Counted from the stretch's first letter, positions 43,613 through 53,184 are shown. The stretch: 64,000 nucleotides of DNA from Bacteroidota bacterium (GCA_030706405.1 JAUZOO010000002.1:315167-379166), one strand, 5' to 3'. Notes: generated by a model from the sequence alone, not told the origin. Made by a program: numbers and translations.

Positions 43613-44293
43613 TTAAAAAAGAATACCTAAACGAAGAGAGAAGCCGTGCATCACCGTTTTTTCAGTAGTACTTCCGCTGTTATCGGTAATATCAGAAACG
43701 CCGTTCATGTAGGTGAGTCCGGCAAAAAGGGAAGTACTTTCGGCTAATTTATATTCCAAACCGGCAGAAGCATGATAAGCCAGGTAAAAAGTGTTGATTT
43801 CATCGCCAACCCCGGCATTCGAATAAGCGGTATTGGTGTTATCGGTAAAGCTGGCATTGGCTTTAACGTTAATCATCGGGTCTAAGCCAAGCTGGGCGAA
43901 GTAAGTAAAATAGCCAATTTCGGTAGTGCGCATTTTAATTCCCAATGGAATATGCAGATATTGCAAATGATATTTAACCAGAGAATTAGGCCTAAGTGTT
44001 TTAGTACCTTCGTTGGTTCGCAGATTAATTGGATCATGATAATTAATAGTTCCGCCCATCGAGTGGATGGACAAGCCGGAAGTAAAGGCATAGTGTTCTG
44101 CAAAAAATTTATCGACCATTAAACCTACATCAAATCCCATACGGGCACCGTCTGCCTCAACTTTTGAAACATCAGATTTAAACCATGAAATGGAAGGATT
44201 GGCAAAGACCCCAAGCCTGATTCGCTGGGCATTAGCCTGATAACCTGAAATAACCAGTATACCAAATAAAAGAGGGATATATTTTTTATACAT
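43613..44293 (-). CDS. Outer-membrane beta-barrel protein (PorT-like family)
   Basis: Start at ATG 44293 (MYKKYIPLLFGILVISG...), with a signal peptide ending ANA; 226 residues. The mature protein alternates strand-like segments (MGFDVGLMVDKFFAEHYAFTSGLSIHSMGG, YLHIPLGIKMRT, GYFTYFAQLG) and ends GFSLRLGILF, as in the PF13568-type outer-membrane barrel family that includes the T9SS protein PorT. It is 11 bp before nadE in the same operon. I cannot say it is PorT itself. Confidence 0.75.
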   Translation of the reverse strand: MYKKYIPLLFGILVISGYQANAQRIRLGVFANPSISWFKSDVSKVEADGARMGFDVGLMVDKFFAEHYAFTSGLSIHSMGGTINYHDPINLRTNEGTKTLRPNSLVKYHLQYLHIPLGIKMRTTEIGYFTYFAQLGLDPMINVKANASFTDNTNTAYSNAGVGDEINTFYLAYHASAGLEYKLAESTSLFAGLTYMNGVSDITDNSGSTTEKTVMHGFSLRLGILF

Positions 44294-44330
44294 ACTGCAA
44301 AAGTTTAAAAGCAAATTGAACACTAATGTT

Positions 44331-44338
44331 TAGCTTTG
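44331..44338 (+). promoter_or_regulatory. Putative -7 box of gldB
   Basis: TAGCTTTG fits TAnnTTTG, 71 bp before the gldB ATG. The TTG upstream is only 12 bp away, so the -33 element is unclear. Confidence 0.35.
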
Positions 44339-44409
44339 TAAGCTTGCAAAAATATTGTTTTTTCTGGTGTATCGATAAACAAATCAGGGCAAAATAATCA
44401 AATAATAAT

Positions 44410-45447
44410 ATGAATAGGATAGTATATTCCATTTTAACAGGGGCATTGTGCGCAGGATTGTTGCAAGGTTGTACCTGTAAACGTAGTGATAATAAAAAGG
44501 GAATCACTATTGTCGTTGATAAAACAAATTTCAAAATTAAGGTAGACCGGTTTGAAGATGACCTTTTCTCTGTTAAATCCGACTCAATGGATGCCGGAAT
44601 ATCGAAGTTGAAGGCAAAATACGGCGAGTTTTTCGAACTGTATAATTATAAGATGGTAAAAATTGGCACGAGCAGCGATAAAGGATATCCTAAAGAGTTG
44701 CATCGATTTATTACCGACTATTATATGAAACTGGATTACGAAAGGGTAAAGAAAGTATATCCCAATGTAAATGCTTTAACCGAAGACTTATCGACAGCTT
44801 TTGCAAATTTTAAAGAATATTTTCCCAAAAAACGAATTCCACGTGTAGTTACTTGTATTTCGGGATGGAATCAATCGGTGGTGACCTCCGATTCGGTATT
44901 GGCGATTGCCTTGGATAAGTATTTAGGACGCGAATGCGATTTTTATCTGAGACTTCAGCTCGATAATTACATGCGCTATACCATGCAACGCGAGTACATC
45001 GTGCCTGATTGTATGCGTGCCTGGGGATATGCAACCTTTGCATTTAACGATTCTGTTGCTGTATACAATGTATTAAATAATATGCTATACGAGGGTAAGA
45101 TGCTTTATTTTATGAAAAAAATGCTGCCGGAAACTCCTGATTCCATCATCTTTGGATTTTCGCCTTCCCAACTTAAATGGTGCAATAAAAATGCTAAATC
45201 GATGTGGACTTACCTGTTGGAATACAAACTGTTATTTTCAACCGATTACATGATTATCCGAAAACTGGTATTTCCGGCACCGTTTACCTCTTATTTTCCA
45301 AAAGAATCGCCCGGGAGAGCAGTGGTTTGGCTTGGTTATAAGATTATTGAGGCCTATATGGACGAAAACCAAACGGTAACCCTGCCTCAGTTGATGGAAG
45401 CCACCGATTATCAACTGATACTGCGAAAATCAAAGTTTAAACCATAA
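44410..45447 (+). CDS. gldB: Gliding motility lipoprotein GldB-like
   Basis: 345 residues. A lipoprotein signal ends LLQGC, making Cys21 the lipidated residue. The mature N-terminus KIKVDRFEDDLFSV and internal YMKLDYERVKKVYPNV, NYMRYTMQREYIVPDCMRAWGY and SPGRAVVWLGYKI follow the GldB family. In flavobacteria GldB is required for gliding; homologues persist in non-gliding Bacteroidota. It sits divergent from the nadE operon. Confidence 0.88.
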   Translation: MNRIVYSILTGALCAGLLQGCTCKRSDNKKGITIVVDKTNFKIKVDRFEDDLFSVKSDSMDAGISKLKAKYGEFFELYNYKMVKIGTSSDKGYPKELHRFITDYYMKLDYERVKKVYPNVNALTEDLSTAFANFKEYFPKKRIPRVVTCISGWNQSVVTSDSVLAIALDKYLGRECDFYLRLQLDNYMRYTMQREYIVPDCMRAWGYATFAFNDSVAVYNVLNNMLYEGKMLYFMKKMLPETPDSIIFGFSPSQLKWCNKNAKSMWTYLLEYKLLFSTDYMIIRKLVFPAPFTSYFPKESPGRAVVWLGYKIIEAYMDENQTVTLPQLMEATDYQLILRKSKFKP

Positions 45448-45449
45448 AA

Positions 45450-45473
45450 AAAGTCCGCTGAAAAGCGGACTTT
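45450..45473. terminator. Bidirectional terminator between gldB and ferredoxin
   Basis: A perfect 10-bp stem AAAGTCCGCT/AGCGGACTTT with a GAAA tetraloop. A and T runs flank it, serving both convergent genes. Confidence 0.9.
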
Positions 45474-45498
45474 ATGTTGTTCTCCTCTCGGACTTAAA

Positions 45499-45666
45499 TT
45501 AAGCCGGGTGGATAGCTTCTGTCGGGCAAACATCTGCACAAGCGCCGCAATCGGTGCAAAGTTCAGGATCAATTTTATAAATATCGCCTTCAGAGATAGC
45601 TTCTACAGGGCATTCGTTGATGCAAGTGCCGCATGCAGTGCAGTCTTCGCTAATTTTGTGTGCCAT
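45499..45666 (-). CDS. 2[4Fe-4S] ferredoxin
   Basis: A 55-residue protein (starts MAHKISEDCTACGTC). Two CxxCxxCxxxCP clusters are complete: Cys9, Cys12, Cys15 and Cys19, then Cys37, Cys40, Cys43 and Cys47. Length and spacing match bacterial (clostridial-type) ferredoxins that carry low-potential electrons. The opposite-strand frame over this region is a shadow. Confidence 0.95.
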   Translation of the reverse strand: MAHKISEDCTACGTCINECPVEAISEGDIYKIDPELCTDCGACADVCPTEAIHPA

Positions 45667-45770
45667 TTTGAAATAGTTTATAGGTTAAATATGACGGCAA
45701 AAATACCTCAAATTTTTTAATGAAAAACAGAAAACTTCTATTTTGAAATTAATTTAAATAATAATTAACA

Positions 45771-46961
45771 TTAGCTTTTTTTCAAGAAGCTGACAGCCAG
45801 ATATGCCATTAGTGCTGGCCCGGTTTTCAGGGCACTTTCGTCGATATCAAAACGTGAGGAATGTAGCGGAAAGGATACTTTGCCCGGTTTTTTTACCCCC
45901 AAACGGTAATAGGTGCAAGGATATTCGAGGGTGTAATATGAAAAATCTTCGGCCGTCATTCGTAATTCCAACCCCGAAATTTTATCAGTTCCCAGAAAGT
46001 CCCCGGCAAATTCAACGGCACTGTTAGTTACCGCTTCGTCATTCACCAGAAATGGGTAGCCTTTTTTTACAATGAAATCACATTCTGCACCCATTCCTTC
46101 GGCTATGGATTGCGCTAGTTTAATCATTTTTTCGTGAGCCTGGGCTCGCCAGTTTTCGTTCATTGTTCTAAAGGTGCCTTCAATCTTTACTTCGCGAGGA
46201 ATTATATTGGTAGCTCCGTTTGCTGTTATCTTGCCAAACGACAAAACGGTAGGGATGGCTGCATGGGCATTTCGGCTCACAATTTGCTGCAATGCCACTA
46301 TAATGTGCGAAGCAATAAGAATGGTATCGGCAACCTGATGGGGCATGGCTCCGTGACCACCTTTGCCTCTCACGGTGACGTAAAGCTCATCGCTGGAGGC
46401 CATGTACATACCGGGGCGAAAACCAACATAGCCGGCTTCAAGACCGGGAAATACATGTTGCCCCAGAATAATAGCAGGTTTACGGTTGTTAAAAATACCC
46501 GCATCAATCATTCGTTTAGCACCTCCTGGCAATTTTTCTTCCGATGGCTGGAAAATAAGCATCACGGTACCTTCAAATTCGTTGCGCAGTTGATTGAGGA
46601 TACGGGCTGTACCTAATAATGAAGCCGTATGTACATCATGTCCGCAAGCGTGCATTACACCTTTATTTACAGATCGATATGGAACATCATTTTCTTCGTC
46701 TATTGGCAGAGCATCGGTATCCGCGCGAAGGGCAATCATCTTCTTGTCAGGATTTTTACCCTTAATCCAACCAACAACACCGGTATCGGCAATATTCGAC
46801 TGATATTCAATTTTATATTCGGTAAGTTTTTGACTGATAAACTCGGCAGTTTGGTATTCCTGAAACGACAATTCGGGGTTTTGGTGCAGATGGCAACGGT
46901 TTAGCAGTATCTCTGGATAAAATTCTGAAGCAAAGTTCCGTATTTCTTCTTTCAAATTCAT
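45771..46961 (-). CDS. M20-family amidohydrolase/peptidase
   Basis: 396 residues. Family marks are the HLHQNPELSFQE start, ALRADTDALPI, the metal-site HACGHDVHTASLLG, FQPSEEKLPGGAKRMI with the catalytic Glu, and a late MTAEDFSYY. It probably hydrolyses N-acyl amino acids or small peptides in the cytoplasm (hippurate hydrolase/IAA-amino acid hydrolase group). Its start codon follows a tetranucleotide repeat by one base. Confidence 0.92.
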   Translation of the reverse strand: MNLKEEIRNFASEFYPEILLNRCHLHQNPELSFQEYQTAEFISQKLTEYKIEYQSNIADTGVVGWIKGKNPDKKMIALRADTDALPIDEENDVPYRSVNKGVMHACGHDVHTASLLGTARILNQLRNEFEGTVMLIFQPSEEKLPGGAKRMIDAGIFNNRKPAIILGQHVFPGLEAGYVGFRPGMYMASSDELYVTVRGKGGHGAMPHQVADTILIASHIIVALQQIVSRNAHAAIPTVLSFGKITANGATNIIPREVKIEGTFRTMNENWRAQAHEKMIKLAQSIAEGMGAECDFIVKKGYPFLVNDEAVTNSAVEFAGDFLGTDKISGLELRMTAEDFSYYTLEYPCTYYRLGVKKPGKVSFPLHSSRFDIDESALKTGPALMAYLAVSFLKKS

Positions 46962-46962
46962 A

Positions 46963-46985
46963 ATTGATTGATTGATTGATTGATT
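46963..46985 (-). repeat. Tetranucleotide repeat in the M20 gene leader
   Basis: ATTG repeated 5.75 times (46963-46985); on the transcript strand it reads as AATC-type repeats ending one base before the ATG. Length change would alter promoter-to-start distance rather than reading frame. Confidence 0.9.
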
Positions 46986-47178
46986 ATTTAATATATAATC
47001 AAAATGAAAAGGTCTCTAATCAACTTCAAAAGTAAGATAAAAACCATTACAGCACGAAAGTTTACTTTTAACCGTTAGAAGATTTACCTGCCTAAGTATC
47101 AATAGAGGCTTTAAAATTTGTTATTTTTGAAAGGACTTTTGGAATAATTGTTGATTAACCTAAAATAAACGATAAACT

Positions 47179-48261
47179 ATGAAGAAAGGGTTATTTTTTT
47201 TGTTGATAATTGCATTCATATCAGCATTTAATGGCTTTTCGCAACAACGGAAACCTGCAATTTCATTTAAGCAGGAAAAATTTGATTTTGGGCAAATAAA
47301 GGAATCGAACGGCACTGTTAACCATGTGTTTGAATTTACCAATACCGGAAGTTCGCCTATACTTATTACCAACGTGGTGGCATCGTGCGGCTGCACCACG
47401 CCCGAGTGGAGCAAGCAACCAATAGTTCCGGGCGCTAAAGGCTTTGTTAAGGCCATTTACAACCCTACGGGACGTCCGGGAGCTTTTGATAAAACCATTA
47501 CCGTATCGTCTAATGCCGACCGCCCAACAGTGGTTCTGAGAATTACCGGGACGGTGGTTGCTAAACCGGTGGTTGTTGAGCCTACATATTCCGAAGTAAT
47601 GGGCGATATAAAGATGAAACGCCGTTACATCAGTTTTGATAATATATATCCCGGAACTCCAAAAACTGAAACCATCGACATTATTAATACAGGGAAAACG
47701 ACGGCTTCAATTGCTTTTCAGAATCTTCCGGCTTACCTGAAAATAGCGGTAAAACCAAACATTCTTAAAGCTAACCAAAAAGGTGTATTAGAAGTAACTT
47801 ACGATGCATCGAAGAAAGGCGACTGGGGATTTGTTTCCGATTACTTGAAATTGAGCATCAACGGCAAGCAGGATGCCACTTATACAATTAGCCTTTCGGC
47901 TACGATTAAAGAAGATTTTTCGAAATTGTCTCCTGCCCAACTTGCCAGTGCTCCTAAGATTATTTTTGAAAAAGCAACTTATGATTTTGGCACTATCAAA
48001 AAAGGTAAAAAAGTGGAATATGAGTTTAATTTTACCAATCAGGGTAAAACTGATTTAATTCTTCGTAAGATTACGAGTACTTGTGGCTGTACCACCATCA
48101 ACCCCAAAGAGATGACTATTAAACCGGGAGCTTCCAGTTCCCTGAAAGTTGTTTTCGATTCAAATGGCAAAGAAGGTGCTCAAAATAAAGGTATTACAAT
48201 TTACTCGAACGACCCGAAAAATTCAGAAACATCGCTGTTGGTGAAAGGAATGGTCGAATAA
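47179..48261 (+). CDS. Exported DUF1573 protein with two DUF1573 domains
   Basis: 360 residues with a signal peptide (ending GFSQ). Two copies of the DUF1573 beta-sandwich lie at about 28-125 (FDFGQIKESNGTVNHVFEFTN...VASCGCTTPEW) and about 255-360 (YDFGTIKKGKKVEYEFNFTN...TSTCGCTTINP). The middle ~130 residues form another beta-rich region. The CGCT motifs are conserved. Function unknown; probably periplasmic or surface-bound. Confidence 0.88.
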   Translation: MKKGLFFLLIIAFISAFNGFSQQRKPAISFKQEKFDFGQIKESNGTVNHVFEFTNTGSSPILITNVVASCGCTTPEWSKQPIVPGAKGFVKAIYNPTGRPGAFDKTITVSSNADRPTVVLRITGTVVAKPVVVEPTYSEVMGDIKMKRRYISFDNIYPGTPKTETIDIINTGKTTASIAFQNLPAYLKIAVKPNILKANQKGVLEVTYDASKKGDWGFVSDYLKLSINGKQDATYTISLSATIKEDFSKLSPAQLASAPKIIFEKATYDFGTIKKGKKVEYEFNFTNQGKTDLILRKITSTCGCTTINPKEMTIKPGASSSLKVVFDSNGKEGAQNKGITIYSNDPKNSETSLLVKGMVE

Positions 48262-48278
48262 TAAACTAAGTACTAAAA

Positions 48279-48323
48279 AAAGCGAAGCGGTGATCTATAA
48301 TTTAATCACTGCTTCGCTTTTTT
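48279..48323. terminator. Terminator between DUF1573 and Gfo/Idh genes
   Basis: AAAGCGAAGCGGTGAT (48279-48294) pairs with ATCACTGCTTCGCTTT (48305-48320) with one mismatch; A and T runs on both sides suit convergent genes. Confidence 0.85.
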
Positions 48324-48338
48324 ATATCGAATGGTAGT

Positions 48339-49370
48339 TTAAAATTCTACGGTAATTCGATCTTCGCTACTTTCCAACGCGGCTTCAATAACTTTTATTA
48401 CACCGATAGCCTCTTGCGGTTTTACTGCCAATTTCCCGTTATTTACAAGCACATCATAAATATTGTCGTAAAAGGCCATGTAATTGCCTGGAAGCGTCTG
48501 AAATTTTCCTTGAAAATTATCGGTATTTAATTTGCCCCACCATTCTTCGGCTTCTATTCCCCAATCTGGTTCGAGTGGTGAACGACCATTCTTAAGGGCT
48601 TCTTCCTGCGGGTCAATACCATATTTTACAAACGATCCTTTGGTGCCATGCAGTACATAACGAGGACTGGGTTCTTTTGCTAAATACGTAGCTTTCAGGG
48701 CTACGCGAACATCGTTGTAATGCATGATTACTTCGAAGAAATCATCCACCTGGCCACCTTCGCGGAGGATGCGCAGATCGGCTGTTATAGCCTCAGGCAT
48801 GCCAAACAAGACTAAAGCTTGGTCAATCAAATGAGATCCAAGGTTATACAGCGTTCCTGTGCCGAAGCAGGCTTTTTCTTTCCAGCTGTCCTGAATATAA
48901 TTCCGAAAGCGGTCAAAATGAGCTTCAAATTCCACCAAACGGCCCAAAGCCTCAGATTGTATGATTTTTTGAACTGTAAGAAAATCGCCATCCCAACGTC
49001 GATTGTGAAAAACTGAAAGAAGCTTTTTCTTTTTTGAAGCCAGGTTAAGCAGGTCCTCGGCTTCGCTAACATGTTGGGTAAATGGTTTTTCTACAATCAC
49101 ATGCTTGTCGGCCATCAGTGCCTTGTGAACGAATTCGGCATGGGTATGGTCGGGCGTATTTATGATGATTAAATCTATCTCGCCATCATTGAGCAAGTCA
49201 TCAAACGAACAAACAACTTCCACATCGGGATAAATACTACGGGCTTCATTTTTACTTCGCTCAACAATGGTTTTCAATCGAAATCCATGATGACTCGATA
49301 GGAGCGGGGCATGAAAGACTTTCCCCGACATGCCAAATGATGCTAAACCTGTTACTATTTTTCTTTTCAT
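48339..49370 (-). CDS. Gfo/Idh/MocA-family oxidoreductase
   Basis: 343 residues. The N-terminal Rossmann domain (GLASFGMSGKVFHAPLLSSH) is followed by INTPDHTHAEFVHKALMADKHVIVEKPFTQHVSEAEDLL, where EKPF carries the conserved catalytic Lys. The C-terminal domain has NLGSHLIDQALVLFG. It probably oxidises a sugar or cyclitol with NAD(P). It most resembles YvaA/scyllo-inositol dehydrogenase-type members; the substrate is inferred weakly. Confidence 0.9.
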   Translation of the reverse strand: MKRKIVTGLASFGMSGKVFHAPLLSSHHGFRLKTIVERSKNEARSIYPDVEVVCSFDDLLNDGEIDLIIINTPDHTHAEFVHKALMADKHVIVEKPFTQHVSEAEDLLNLASKKKKLLSVFHNRRWDGDFLTVQKIIQSEALGRLVEFEAHFDRFRNYIQDSWKEKACFGTGTLYNLGSHLIDQALVLFGMPEAITADLRILREGGQVDDFFEVIMHYNDVRVALKATYLAKEPSPRYVLHGTKGSFVKYGIDPQEEALKNGRSPLEPDWGIEAEEWWGKLNTDNFQGKFQTLPGNYMAFYDNIYDVLVNNGKLAVKPQEAIGVIKVIEAALESSEDRITVEF

Positions 49371-49553
49371 TAATATATTGATTTTCTTATTTTTATATTA
49401 TAAGTATTGAAATGAAGCGCTTTTAACTAAGGTAATGATTTTTTGTTACTTAGCGTATGCTGAAATATTTAAAATTCAAAGACTTTTTACCTTTAGGTTG
49501 TTGAACAATGCCCTGTTTTGTACGTTTGTAAACCTACCATTTGCCATCCATAT

Positions 49554-50465
49554 ATGAATCGAAATTTTTGGTATCCTTTGTTTATTGTTTCTTTCCTGTT
49601 TTTTATTTGTTTGATATTATTATCGTTAACTCATAAATATAGCGAAAAATTACCCTTGCAAAATGTCGATAAGGTTACTGTTGTGAAAAAGATAGACCTG
49701 CCCCAAAAGTTAGTAGAGACCTCCGGACTTATATATTTTAACGGATTGGTATGGACCTTTAACGATAGCGGCGGAGAATCCGAAATTTATTCTTATTCAA
49801 TGATTTCAAATAAGATAGAGCATAAGGTAAACCTTTGGAATACCAATAATTACGATTGGGAAGAAATTTCGCAGGACAGCACCCATATTTACATCGGTGA
49901 TTTTGGTAACAATTTTGGCACACGAAAATATATGTATATCTACAAGATTGATAAAAAGGACATTACGTATAACCGTAAAAATTCATTGGCAACTGCCAAA
50001 GCCATCAGGTTTACGTATCCCGACTATCATCGCGTGTTGTTTTCAATGAAAATCAGAAGTGCATTTGATTGCGAGGCAATGATTTGGCATGATGGTTCAA
50101 TTTACATTTTTACCAAAAACTGGGTCAACCAAACGTCAACAATTTATCGATTGCCTGATAATCCCGGACATTATCTGGCCGAAAAAATCGGTGAATTTGA
50201 TTCGAAAGGGTTGATTACAGCGGCCTCATATCATCATGGATGCCTTTATTTATTAGGATATTACAATTATACGCCATTCCTCTGGATTTTTCCTCATACC
50301 TCCAACTTTGCGCTTAACACTAAAAATGGTGTGCGTTACGATTTAAAGCCATTACAAGGAGAACAAACCGAAGGAATTGCCGTAATTGATTCATCTACAG
50401 TGTTAATATCGGCCGAGAAAACGAAAGATTATCCTCATTTATTTGTAATAAAGTTAACCCGTTGA
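49554..50465 (+). CDS. Membrane-anchored beta-propeller-like protein
   Basis: Start chosen at ATG 49554 (MNRNFWYPLFIVSFLFF...), giving 303 residues; an earlier ATG at 49518 exists. One N-terminal membrane helix is followed by ~265 residues with propeller-like blade motifs: LVETSGLIYFNGLVWTFNDSGG, YDWEEISQDSTHIYIGDFGNN and TEGIAVIDSSTVLISAEKT. Similar domains occur in Bacteroidota surface proteins; no function is known. Probably faces the periplasm. Confidence 0.65.
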   Translation: MNRNFWYPLFIVSFLFFICLILLSLTHKYSEKLPLQNVDKVTVVKKIDLPQKLVETSGLIYFNGLVWTFNDSGGESEIYSYSMISNKIEHKVNLWNTNNYDWEEISQDSTHIYIGDFGNNFGTRKYMYIYKIDKKDITYNRKNSLATAKAIRFTYPDYHRVLFSMKIRSAFDCEAMIWHDGSIYIFTKNWVNQTSTIYRLPDNPGHYLAEKIGEFDSKGLITAASYHHGCLYLLGYYNYTPFLWIFPHTSNFALNTKNGVRYDLKPLQGEQTEGIAVIDSSTVLISAEKTKDYPHLFVIKLTR

Positions 50466-50544
50466 GTGCTATGCAAAATGATGCCGGGCTTATTTGTTAA
50501 CACTAAAATAACTTTGAATATGTTCGTTTTTATTATTGATAACT

Positions 50545-50552
50545 TACCTTTG
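50545..50552 (+). promoter_or_regulatory. Putative -7 box of fsa
   Basis: TACCTTTG matches TAnnTTTG, 38 bp before the fsa ATG. The nearest upstream TTTG (50513-50516) is 28 bp away, so the -33 box is not convincing. Confidence 0.45.
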
Positions 50553-50590
50553 CGGTCTGTTACGAACAATATCCATTAATAACTTATATC

Positions 50591-51256
50591 ATGATTTATT
50601 TAGCAGATACAGCTAATCTCGAGGAGATTAAAGAGCTGTTCCATTACTATCCCATGCAGGGAGTTACTACCAATCCGACCATTCTATCGCACGAAGATAA
50701 ACCGCTTTCAGTAATTATTCCTCAGATACTGGACTGTATTGGAGATAAAATGATTCACATTCAGGTTATCAGCGAAACTGCTGAAGATATTCTTCAGGAA
50801 GCAAAAAAGTACCGCGAATTTTTTGACTTGAAAAATAATTATTATGTGAAGATTCCGGTAACCAAAGAAGGTTTCCGTGCTATTCAAATGGCTAAAGATG
50901 CAGGAATGAATGTTACCGCTACAGCCATCTTTACCCAACAACAAGCCATTATTGCAGCTAATGCAGGTGCCGATTTTGTTGCACCTTACGTAAATCGTCT
51001 CGATAACATCGTTTCACATGGTATCGACGTTGTTTCCGATATCGTTAAATGCTTTAGACTTCATGGAATTTCTACCAAAGTATTGGCTGCCAGCTTTAAA
51101 AATGTCGACCAGATTTATCGCGTGAGTATGGTTGGTTGCCACTCAGTTACTGCTTCTTACGAAGTTTTAACTGCTTTAATGAGCCACCCGATGACCGACA
51201 AAGGTGTTCTGGATTTCGAAAGAGACGGAAGTCATCTGTACGACGTTAAATGGTAA
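50591..51256 (+). CDS. fsa: Fructose-6-phosphate aldolase / transaldolase-like
   Basis: 221 residues, the small transaldolase type. The Schiff-base lysine is Lys87 (YVKIPVT). MIYLADTANLEEI, GVTTNPTILSHE and FVAPYVNRLDNI are family hallmarks. Small enzymes of this group act either as fructose-6-P aldolase or as transaldolase; sequence alone does not settle which. In context with zwf, pgl and transketolase, transaldolase activity in the pentose-phosphate pathway is likely. Confidence 0.92.
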   Translation: MIYLADTANLEEIKELFHYYPMQGVTTNPTILSHEDKPLSVIIPQILDCIGDKMIHIQVISETAEDILQEAKKYREFFDLKNNYYVKIPVTKEGFRAIQMAKDAGMNVTATAIFTQQQAIIAANAGADFVAPYVNRLDNIVSHGIDVVSDIVKCFRLHGISTKVLAASFKNVDQIYRVSMVGCHSVTASYEVLTALMSHPMTDKGVLDFERDGSHLYDVKW

Positions 51257-51276
51257 TTCTTTCAAATTTAATTTGG

Positions 51277-51310
51277 TTTGCGAACCATCCTTTATAAAAT
51301 ATTACTTTTG
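51277..51310 (+). promoter_or_regulatory. Promoter of the YgiQ gene
   Basis: TTTG (51277-51280), a 22-bp spacer and TACTTTTG (51303-51310) fit the Bacteroidota promoter. The likely transcription start near 51317 lies at or after a GTG codon at 51316, so it favours the ATG at 51328 as the true start. Confidence 0.55.
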
Positions 51311-51327
51311 CATCTGTGAAAAATCAG

Positions 51328-53184
51328 ATGCAAAAGTTCTCTTCCTCCGATTGGTTACCTACCTCGGTAAAAGAAATGAAAGCCCTCGGCTGGACCGAGG
51401 TTGACGTGATATTATTTTCGGGCGATGCTTATATTGACCATCCTTCGTTTGGCCCTGCAGTTATTGCACGTTGGCTTCAGCATTTAGGACTTAAAGTTGC
51501 CGTAGTTCCCCAACCCAATTGTACCGACGATCTTCGCGATTTCAAAAAATTTGGCGTTCCCCGTTTATTTTTTGCTGTGTCGGCAGGTAACATGGATTCG
51601 ATGATAAACCATTACACTGCCAATCGTCGCAAACGTTCCGACGATGCTTTTACACCCGGCGGAAGGGCAGGAGCACGACCTGATTATGCGGTTACAGCCT
51701 ATACCCAGATTCTAAAAAAAAACTATCCGAATATCCCTGTAATTATTGGCGGAATTGAAGCTTCGCTTAGACGTGTTACGCATTACGATTATTGGAGCGA
51801 CACCCTGAAACCTTCCGTTTTGATTGAAAGTGGGGCAGACCTTTTGGTTTACGGTATGGGCGAAAAACCGTTGAAAACTCTTGTACAACGCTTACAAAAG
51901 GATGAGCCTCTGACTTCTTTACGCGACATACCGCAAACAGCTTTTGTGGTCAATCAAAAACAAAAGCCGGATGAAAAAGAATTTATGCGCACTATCACAA
52001 TGCTCTCGTTCGAAAAATGCCGGGAGTCGAGAATAAATTATGCCCGTAACTTTAAAATTATCGAAGAAGAATCGAACCGCGACGATGCTGCCCGGCTTTT
52101 AGAACCTTGCGGGAAAAAGATAGTCGTGATCAATCCTCCGTATGTTTCATATTCGCAGGATGAAATTGACGAGCCATATAGTCTGCCTTATACACGCATG
52201 CCACATCCGCGGTATCAGGGAAAAGAGTCCATTCCTGCTTATGATATGATTCGCGATTCAGTAAATATACATCGCGGATGCTTCGGGGGATGTAGCTTTT
52301 GTACCATATCTGCACATCAGGGAAAACATATTCTCAGCCGTTCGGAAGAATCGGTTTTGGAAGAAGTCAAAAAAGTGGTTGAGACACCCGGATTTCACGG
52401 TAATCTATCTGATTTGGGAGGTCCATCCGCCAATATGTACCGCATGGAAGGCTCCAATAAACAGATTTGTGCCAAATGCCGGCGAGCATCCTGTATTTAT
52501 CCATCGGTGTGTAAAAATCTGAATGCAAGCCATAAACCTGTAACCGAAATATATCAGAAAGTTTCTGCATTGCCGGGTATTAAACGGGTATTTATTGGTA
52601 GCGGTGTTCGTTACGATTTATTTTATGGTTTACATAATCCAGAACACGAAAAACAGGCACGCGAATATTTTCGCGAACTGGTATTAAAGCATGTTTCCGG
52701 ACGATTAAAAGTTGCCCCTGAGCATAACGCCCCGCATGTTTTGAAGATTATGCGCAAGCCTTCGTTCGATCTTTTTCTGCGTCTAAGAACAGATTTTGAT
52801 GCTATTTGTCGTAAGGCCGGGATAAAACAACAAGTCATCCCGTATCTTATTTCGAGTCATCCGGGATCTACCGCTTGCGATATGGCCGAGCTCGCCGCCG
52901 AATTACGAAGGATTGGATATTTCCCGGAACAGGTACAAGATTTCACCCCAACGCCTATGACACTTTCATCGGCCATCTTTTGTACCGGAGTTGACCCGTA
53001 TACGCTAAAACCGGTATTCACAGCCTTATCACCTAGTGACAAAAAGGATCAACAGCGATTTTTTTTCTATTATAAACCTGAAAATCGAAACGAAATACGT
53101 CAACAATTAATGCGGATGAAACGGTCCGATTTGCTGAATATTCTTTATGGAAAAGGTAAAAATACCTCAAAAGGCAGATTTTGA
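51328..53184 (+). CDS. ygiQ: YgiQ-family radical SAM protein
   Basis: 618 residues from ATG 51328 (MQKFSSSDWLPTSVKEM); a GTG four codons earlier is less likely given the promoter. The N-terminal domain has DVILFSGDAYIDHPSFG and GGIEASLRRVTHYDYWSD. The radical SAM cluster is CFGGCSFCTIS (C-x3-C-x2-C). Further Cys pairs (ICAKCRRASCIYP) may hold another site. The reaction is unknown for the family. Confidence 0.95.
   Translation: MQKFSSSDWLPTSVKEMKALGWTEVDVILFSGDAYIDHPSFGPAVIARWLQHLGLKVAVVPQPNCTDDLRDFKKFGVPRLFFAVSAGNMDSMINHYTANRRKRSDDAFTPGGRAGARPDYAVTAYTQILKKNYPNIPVIIGGIEASLRRVTHYDYWSDTLKPSVLIESGADLLVYGMGEKPLKTLVQRLQKDEPLTSLRDIPQTAFVVNQKQKPDEKEFMRTITMLSFEKCRESRINYARNFKIIEEESNRDDAARLLEPCGKKIVVINPPYVSYSQDEIDEPYSLPYTRMPHPRYQGKESIPAYDMIRDSVNIHRGCFGGCSFCTISAHQGKHILSRSEESVLEEVKKVVETPGFHGNLSDLGGPSANMYRMEGSNKQICAKCRRASCIYPSVCKNLNASHKPVTEIYQKVSALPGIKRVFIGSGVRYDLFYGLHNPEHEKQAREYFRELVLKHVSGRLKVAPEHNAPHVLKIMRKPSFDLFLRLRTDFDAICRKAGIKQQVIPYLISSHPGSTACDMAELAAELRRIGYFPEQVQDFTPTPMTLSSAIFCTGVDPYTLKPVFTALSPSDKKDQQRFFFYYKPENRNEIRQQLMRMKRSDLLNILYGKGKNTSKGRF

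Noticed and set aside
45508-45720. Plus-strand ORF over the ferredoxin
   Set aside because: The minus strand encodes a complete 2[4Fe-4S] ferredoxin; the plus frame is its shadow.
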